Shown here: positions 6,871 through 9,107 of the stretch, one piece after another
Position numbering within the stretch: position 1 is the first letter of the stretch
How the letters are laid out: the number at the start of each line of letters is the position of its first letter
Source of the DNA: Thermoplasmata archaeon
GTDB lineage: Archaea; Thermoplasmatota; Thermoplasmata; Thermoplasmatales; Thermoplasmataceae
NCBI GenBank assembly: GCA_021819605.1
Contig: JAKAQT010000061.1
Coordinates: 1-9,107, forward strand
Direction: 5' to 3'
Length of the DNA: 9,107 bases
Position numbers and translations under genes: made by a program
The notes under the pieces: generated by a model
Told to the model about the DNA's origin: nothing
The model's database searches: none
The model's input: only the letters and a program-made list of their open reading frames with translations

Positions 6871-8628
6871 GTGTTATTCTCAGCCGTTTCAGAGAAATTC
6901 AACCAGCTTTCCGGGACACGGAAGAGGCTGGAGCTTACCCAGATACTTGTTGATCTCTTCAGGGAAGCAGGAAAGGACCTGAGAATCCTCACATACCTGA
7001 TCCAGGGGAAACTCGGACCAGATTACCTTGGCATAGAACTGGGCCTTGCTGACAAGCTTATTATAACAGCACTTTCAGGCATATCCGGCAAGACGGATGA
7101 TGAAATCAACGGGATGTTCATGAAAACCGGGGACCTTGGGTCCGTAGCCAGGGAGATTGCTGCGGCCAAGTCCCAGAACTCCCTGTTTTCCCATGATCTG
7201 ACTGTTGAGGCGGTCCACTCATCGCTGCTGAAGCTTGCCTCTGTGAAGGGAGAAGGCAGCGTGAAGAACAAGATCAGGATATTCCAGGACCTCCTTCTTA
7301 ATGGAACACCTGATGACGCACAGTACATTACAAGAATCGCCACTGGCAAGCTCAGGCTTGGAGTATCCGACGCCACCATACTGGATGCCCTGGTTAATGC
7401 CTTCTCCACAGCAGACAGATCTGCCGAGATAGATGAAGCATACAGTTTCCACCCTGACATAGGCTATGTGGCAGACCTGCTGTCCAGCGGGCGTGAATCC
7501 GAACTTATCAATGTGGGGCCGGAACCCATGGTGCCCGCCAAGGTGATGCTGGCAGAACGGCTTCCCGATATACCGCAGATACTGCAGAAAATGGGTGGCA
7601 GGGCTGCCTTTGAATACAAGTATGATGGAATGAGAACACAGATTCACTATTATGGTGACCAGGTGAAGATCTTCTCCAGGGGCACCGAGGAAACAACGTC
7701 TAATTTTCCCGACATAGCAAGGAACTTTAAGTCCACCTTTTCAGTTGAATCATGCATCCTTGACGGAGAAGCTGTCCCCTATAATCCGGAAACAGGGGAG
7801 CTGTATCCCTTCCAGATGGTTTCCCAGAGGAGAGGGAGAAAATATGATCTGGAAAAACTGGAGGCAGACGTGCCCCTGGTGGTGTTCCTTTTTGATGTCC
7901 TATACCTCAACGGGGAACCTTTGCACAGAAGGCCGTATCTGGAGAGGCGCCGTATACTGGAAGGTCTTTTCACCCCCAATGATTCCTTCAGGACCGCAAC
8001 ACAGATTGTTTCGGATGATCCTGAGGAGGTTCAGAAGTTCTTCGATGAATCCATCAATTCCGGCTGCGAGGGGGTTGTTGCCAAGAATGTGACTGACCAG
8101 TCCATATATCGTGCAGGGGCCAGAGGGTGGCTCTGGATCAAGCTCAAGAGGGACTATCAGTCTGAGTTTGAGGATTCGCTTGACCTGACGGTGATCGGAG
8201 CTTTTGGCGGCCATGGCAGGAGAAAGGGCACTTATGGCGCACTTCTCATGGCAACGTACAACAAGGAGACCGATGTTTTTGAATCCATATGCAAGCTCGG
8301 CACAGGCTTTACAGATGATGTGCTGTTTGCGCTTCCGGCAAAATTCCAGGACCACATACTGCCGGATAAGCCTGCAAGGGTAGAATCACTCCTGCAGCCT
8401 GACGTCTGGATAGAGCCGTACTTCGTGATGGAGATAATTGGTTCCGAGATTACAGTGAGCCCAGTGCACTCATGTGCATTCGGGAAAGTTGAAAAGGATG
8501 CTGGTCTAGCCATAAGATTCCCCAGATTTACAGGTAAATGGCGCCAGGACAAGAAGCCTGAAGATTCAACAAGCACACAGGAAATTCTGGAAATGTTCCA
8601 TGATCAGAAAAAAAGAATAAAGGGCTGA
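6871..8628 (+). CDS. lig: ATP-dependent DNA ligase, archaeal replicative type
   Basis: Seals nicks in duplex DNA through a ligase-AMP intermediate; in archaea it joins Okazaki fragments and completes repair. The 585-residue length is typical. Order of parts: N-terminal DNA-binding domain (about 1-215, with TGKLRLGVSD at 158-167), then the adenylation domain with motif I KYDGMR (250-255, Lys250 takes the AMP), SRG (269-271), motif III LFDVLYLNG (340-348), motif IV EGVVAKN (400-406) and motif V WIKLKRDY (422-429), then the OB-fold domain with motif VI RFPRF (549-553). All catalytic motifs are intact. The start is the GTG at 6871: an in-frame TAA lies two codons upstream, the next ATG is about 80 codons in, and translation from the GTG gives the usual N-terminus (SEKF then TRKRLELTQIL). 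The gap to the MFS gene is only 6 bp. Convergent with the SSB gene. Confidence 0.95.
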   Translation: MLFSAVSEKFNQLSGTRKRLELTQILVDLFREAGKDLRILTYLIQGKLGPDYLGIELGLADKLIITALSGISGKTDDEINGMFMKTGDLGSVAREIAAAKSQNSLFSHDLTVEAVHSSLLKLASVKGEGSVKNKIRIFQDLLLNGTPDDAQYITRIATGKLRLGVSDATILDALVNAFSTADRSAEIDEAYSFHPDIGYVADLLSSGRESELINVGPEPMVPAKVMLAERLPDIPQILQKMGGRAAFEYKYDGMRTQIHYYGDQVKIFSRGTEETTSNFPDIARNFKSTFSVESCILDGEAVPYNPETGELYPFQMVSQRRGRKYDLEKLEADVPLVVFLFDVLYLNGEPLHRRPYLERRRILEGLFTPNDSFRTATQIVSDDPEEVQKFFDESINSGCEGVVAKNVTDQSIYRAGARGWLWIKLKRDYQSEFEDSLDLTVIGAFGGHGRRKGTYGALLMATYNKETDVFESICKLGTGFTDDVLFALPAKFQDHILPDKPARVESLLQPDVWIEPYFVMEIIGSEITVSPVHSCAFGKVEKDAGLAIRFPRFTGKWRQDKKPEDSTSTQEILEMFHDQKKRIKG

Positions 8629-8637
8629 GAAGCCCTT
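8608..8637 (-). terminator. Hairpin plus T-run, likely transcript end of the SSB gene
   Basis: Bases 8620-8626 (aagggct) and 8631-8637 (agccctt) form a perfect 7-bp stem around a 4-base loop, GAGA on the plus strand (a GNRA tetraloop in RNA). On the minus strand the stem is followed within a few bases by seven T residues (complement of 8608-8614), giving an intrinsic-terminator-like layout about 15 nt after the SSB stop. Archaeal RNA polymerase stops mainly at U-runs, so the T-run may matter more than the stem. The left arm overlaps the ligase TGA stop; no T-run follows the stem on the plus strand. Confidence 0.55.
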
Positions 8638-8650
8638 AACCGGGAATTGT

Positions 8651-9107
8651 TCAGAAATCGTCTCTGGGGGGTCTTCCCCTTCCGCCCTGGTTATTGTTGT
8701 TGTAGTAACCGCCGCCGCTTCCGCCTCTCCTGAAGTTTCCGCCACCACCGGTTCTCCTTGGGCCTCTGAAGGTATTTTCGTATTCCTTCTCACTCATGTC
8801 AACTTCATCGTTGACCTCTGAGATTTCCTCTTCTCCAACCTTTAGGGTGCCATATTTGCCCACATTGAGCCTCATGTGCCCCCTAACCAGAGAAATGTAA
8901 CCGTTATCTATGTAAAGCGTCTGACCGTCAGTTGCCTGACCCGCCTGGTCGCCCCACAGTGATAGTATTATCTTTCCTGTTTCGTCGCCAATATAGACCT
9001 CTGTTACGGATTTATCTTCTCCAAATCTGGTCTGTATTTCCTTCGGTTCGCCTACGCTAACAACCTTGGCAAGGACATTTACTCTCCTTGATTCTGGTGT
9101 AAGGTCT
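8651..9107 (-). CDS. ssb: Single-stranded DNA-binding protein, SsoSSB-like single OB fold with Gly-rich tail, 5'-truncated by the window edge
   Basis: Coats single-stranded DNA during replication and repair. The frame is open to the right edge; 151 residues are visible, and by comparison with Sulfolobus SSB about half a dozen N-terminal residues are missing. It begins DLTPESRRVNVLAKVVSVGE and continues with the OB-fold landmarks IGDETGKIILSLWG (39-52) and GYISLVRGHMRLNVGK (69-84). Compared with SsoSSB from memory, the stacking Trp56 is kept (Trp51 here), Trp75 is Tyr70, and Phe79 is Val74. After a short acidic stretch (91-111) comes a flexible tail rich in Gly, Arg and Asn (114-147) that ends in Arg-Asp-Asp-Phe. 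The only internal ATG near the front of the visible frame (8875) would cut the OB fold, so it is not the start. It faces the DNA ligase gene across a 22-bp gap. Confidence 0.88.
   Translation of the reverse strand, partial: DLTPESRRVNVLAKVVSVGEPKEIQTRFGEDKSVTEVYIGDETGKIILSLWGDQAGQATDGQTLYIDNGYISLVRGHMRLNVGKYGTLKVGEEEISEVNDEVDMSEKEYENTFRGPRRTGGGGNFRRGGSGGGYYNNNNQGGRGRPPRDDF

Noticed and set aside
7900..8355. 151-codon open frame antisense to the DNA ligase gene, and a similar one at 7023-7460
   Set aside because: Both lie opposite conserved ligase sequence, have no recognisable motifs and no promoter signal; they are by-products of codon use.
8654..8760. Repetitive GGC/CCN-rich stretch considered as a DNA repeat
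   Set aside because: It is explained by codons for the Gly/Arg/Asn-rich SSB tail.
8566..8793. 75-codon minus-strand frame overlapping the SSB tail
   Set aside because: It is an out-of-frame reading of the Gly-rich tail repeat and runs into the ligase end; the SSB frame is the one with conserved OB-fold sequence.
1..9107. Mobile element, CRISPR array, tRNA or rRNA gene, toxin-antitoxin or defence system
   Set aside because: No transposase or integrase motif, no spaced direct repeats, no cloverleaf-like sequence and no small paired genes were seen; nearly all bases are taken by recognisable enzymes or transporters.

Overview
The window looks like a compact archaeal chromosome segment, most likely from the Thermoplasmatales or a close relative. 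The evidence is an archaeal-type leucyl-tRNA synthetase, an archaeal ATP-dependent DNA ligase, a Sulfolobus-type single-OB-fold SSB, a geranylgeranyl-reductase-family flavoprotein, AGG/ATA-rich codon use, and TATA-like boxes about 25-28 nt upstream of start codons with no Shine-Dalgarno (the leaderless pattern). Base composition is roughly balanced by eye, closer to Thermoplasma acidophilum than to the AT-rich Ferroplasma or Picrophilus. The order-level assignment is inference.

Layout, left to right: (1) the C-terminal two thirds of a leucyl-tRNA synthetase (+), running in from outside the window, with several unusual changes in its synthetic-site motifs; (2) after a 69-bp gap holding a TATA-like promoter, a 658-residue class II aldolase fused to a short-chain dehydrogenase (+), of the rhamnulose-1-phosphate aldolase/lactaldehyde dehydrogenase type; (3) tail to tail with it, overlapping by 8 bp, an FAD-dependent geranylgeranyl-reductase-family protein (-), best started at a GTG at 4812; (4) a 50-bp divergent gap with one AT-rich element almost exactly midway between the two start codons; (5) a tightly packed + strand run of truA (tRNA pseudouridine synthase), a 12-TM MFS transporter and the ATP-dependent DNA ligase, with gaps of 10 and 6 bp; (6) a perfect 7-bp hairpin with a T-run on the minus strand, overlapping the end of the ligase gene; (7) an SSB gene (-) entering from the right edge, lacking only its first few codons.

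Most of the window is housekeeping: translation (LeuRS, TruA), replication and repair (ligase, SSB) and lipid metabolism (GGR-like). The aldolase-SDR fusion and the MFS permease are the metabolic accessory parts, and there is no direct link between them. I find no mobile element, CRISPR array, RNA gene, defence system or unexplained gene cluster. The observations most worth checking are the altered LeuRS motifs (possible LeuRS paralogue), the symmetric two-way promoter, the acidic Asp-Asp-Phe tip on the archaeal SSB, and the Ser-to-Thr change at the SDR catalytic position of the fusion enzyme. There is no gene-free stretch over 300 bases.
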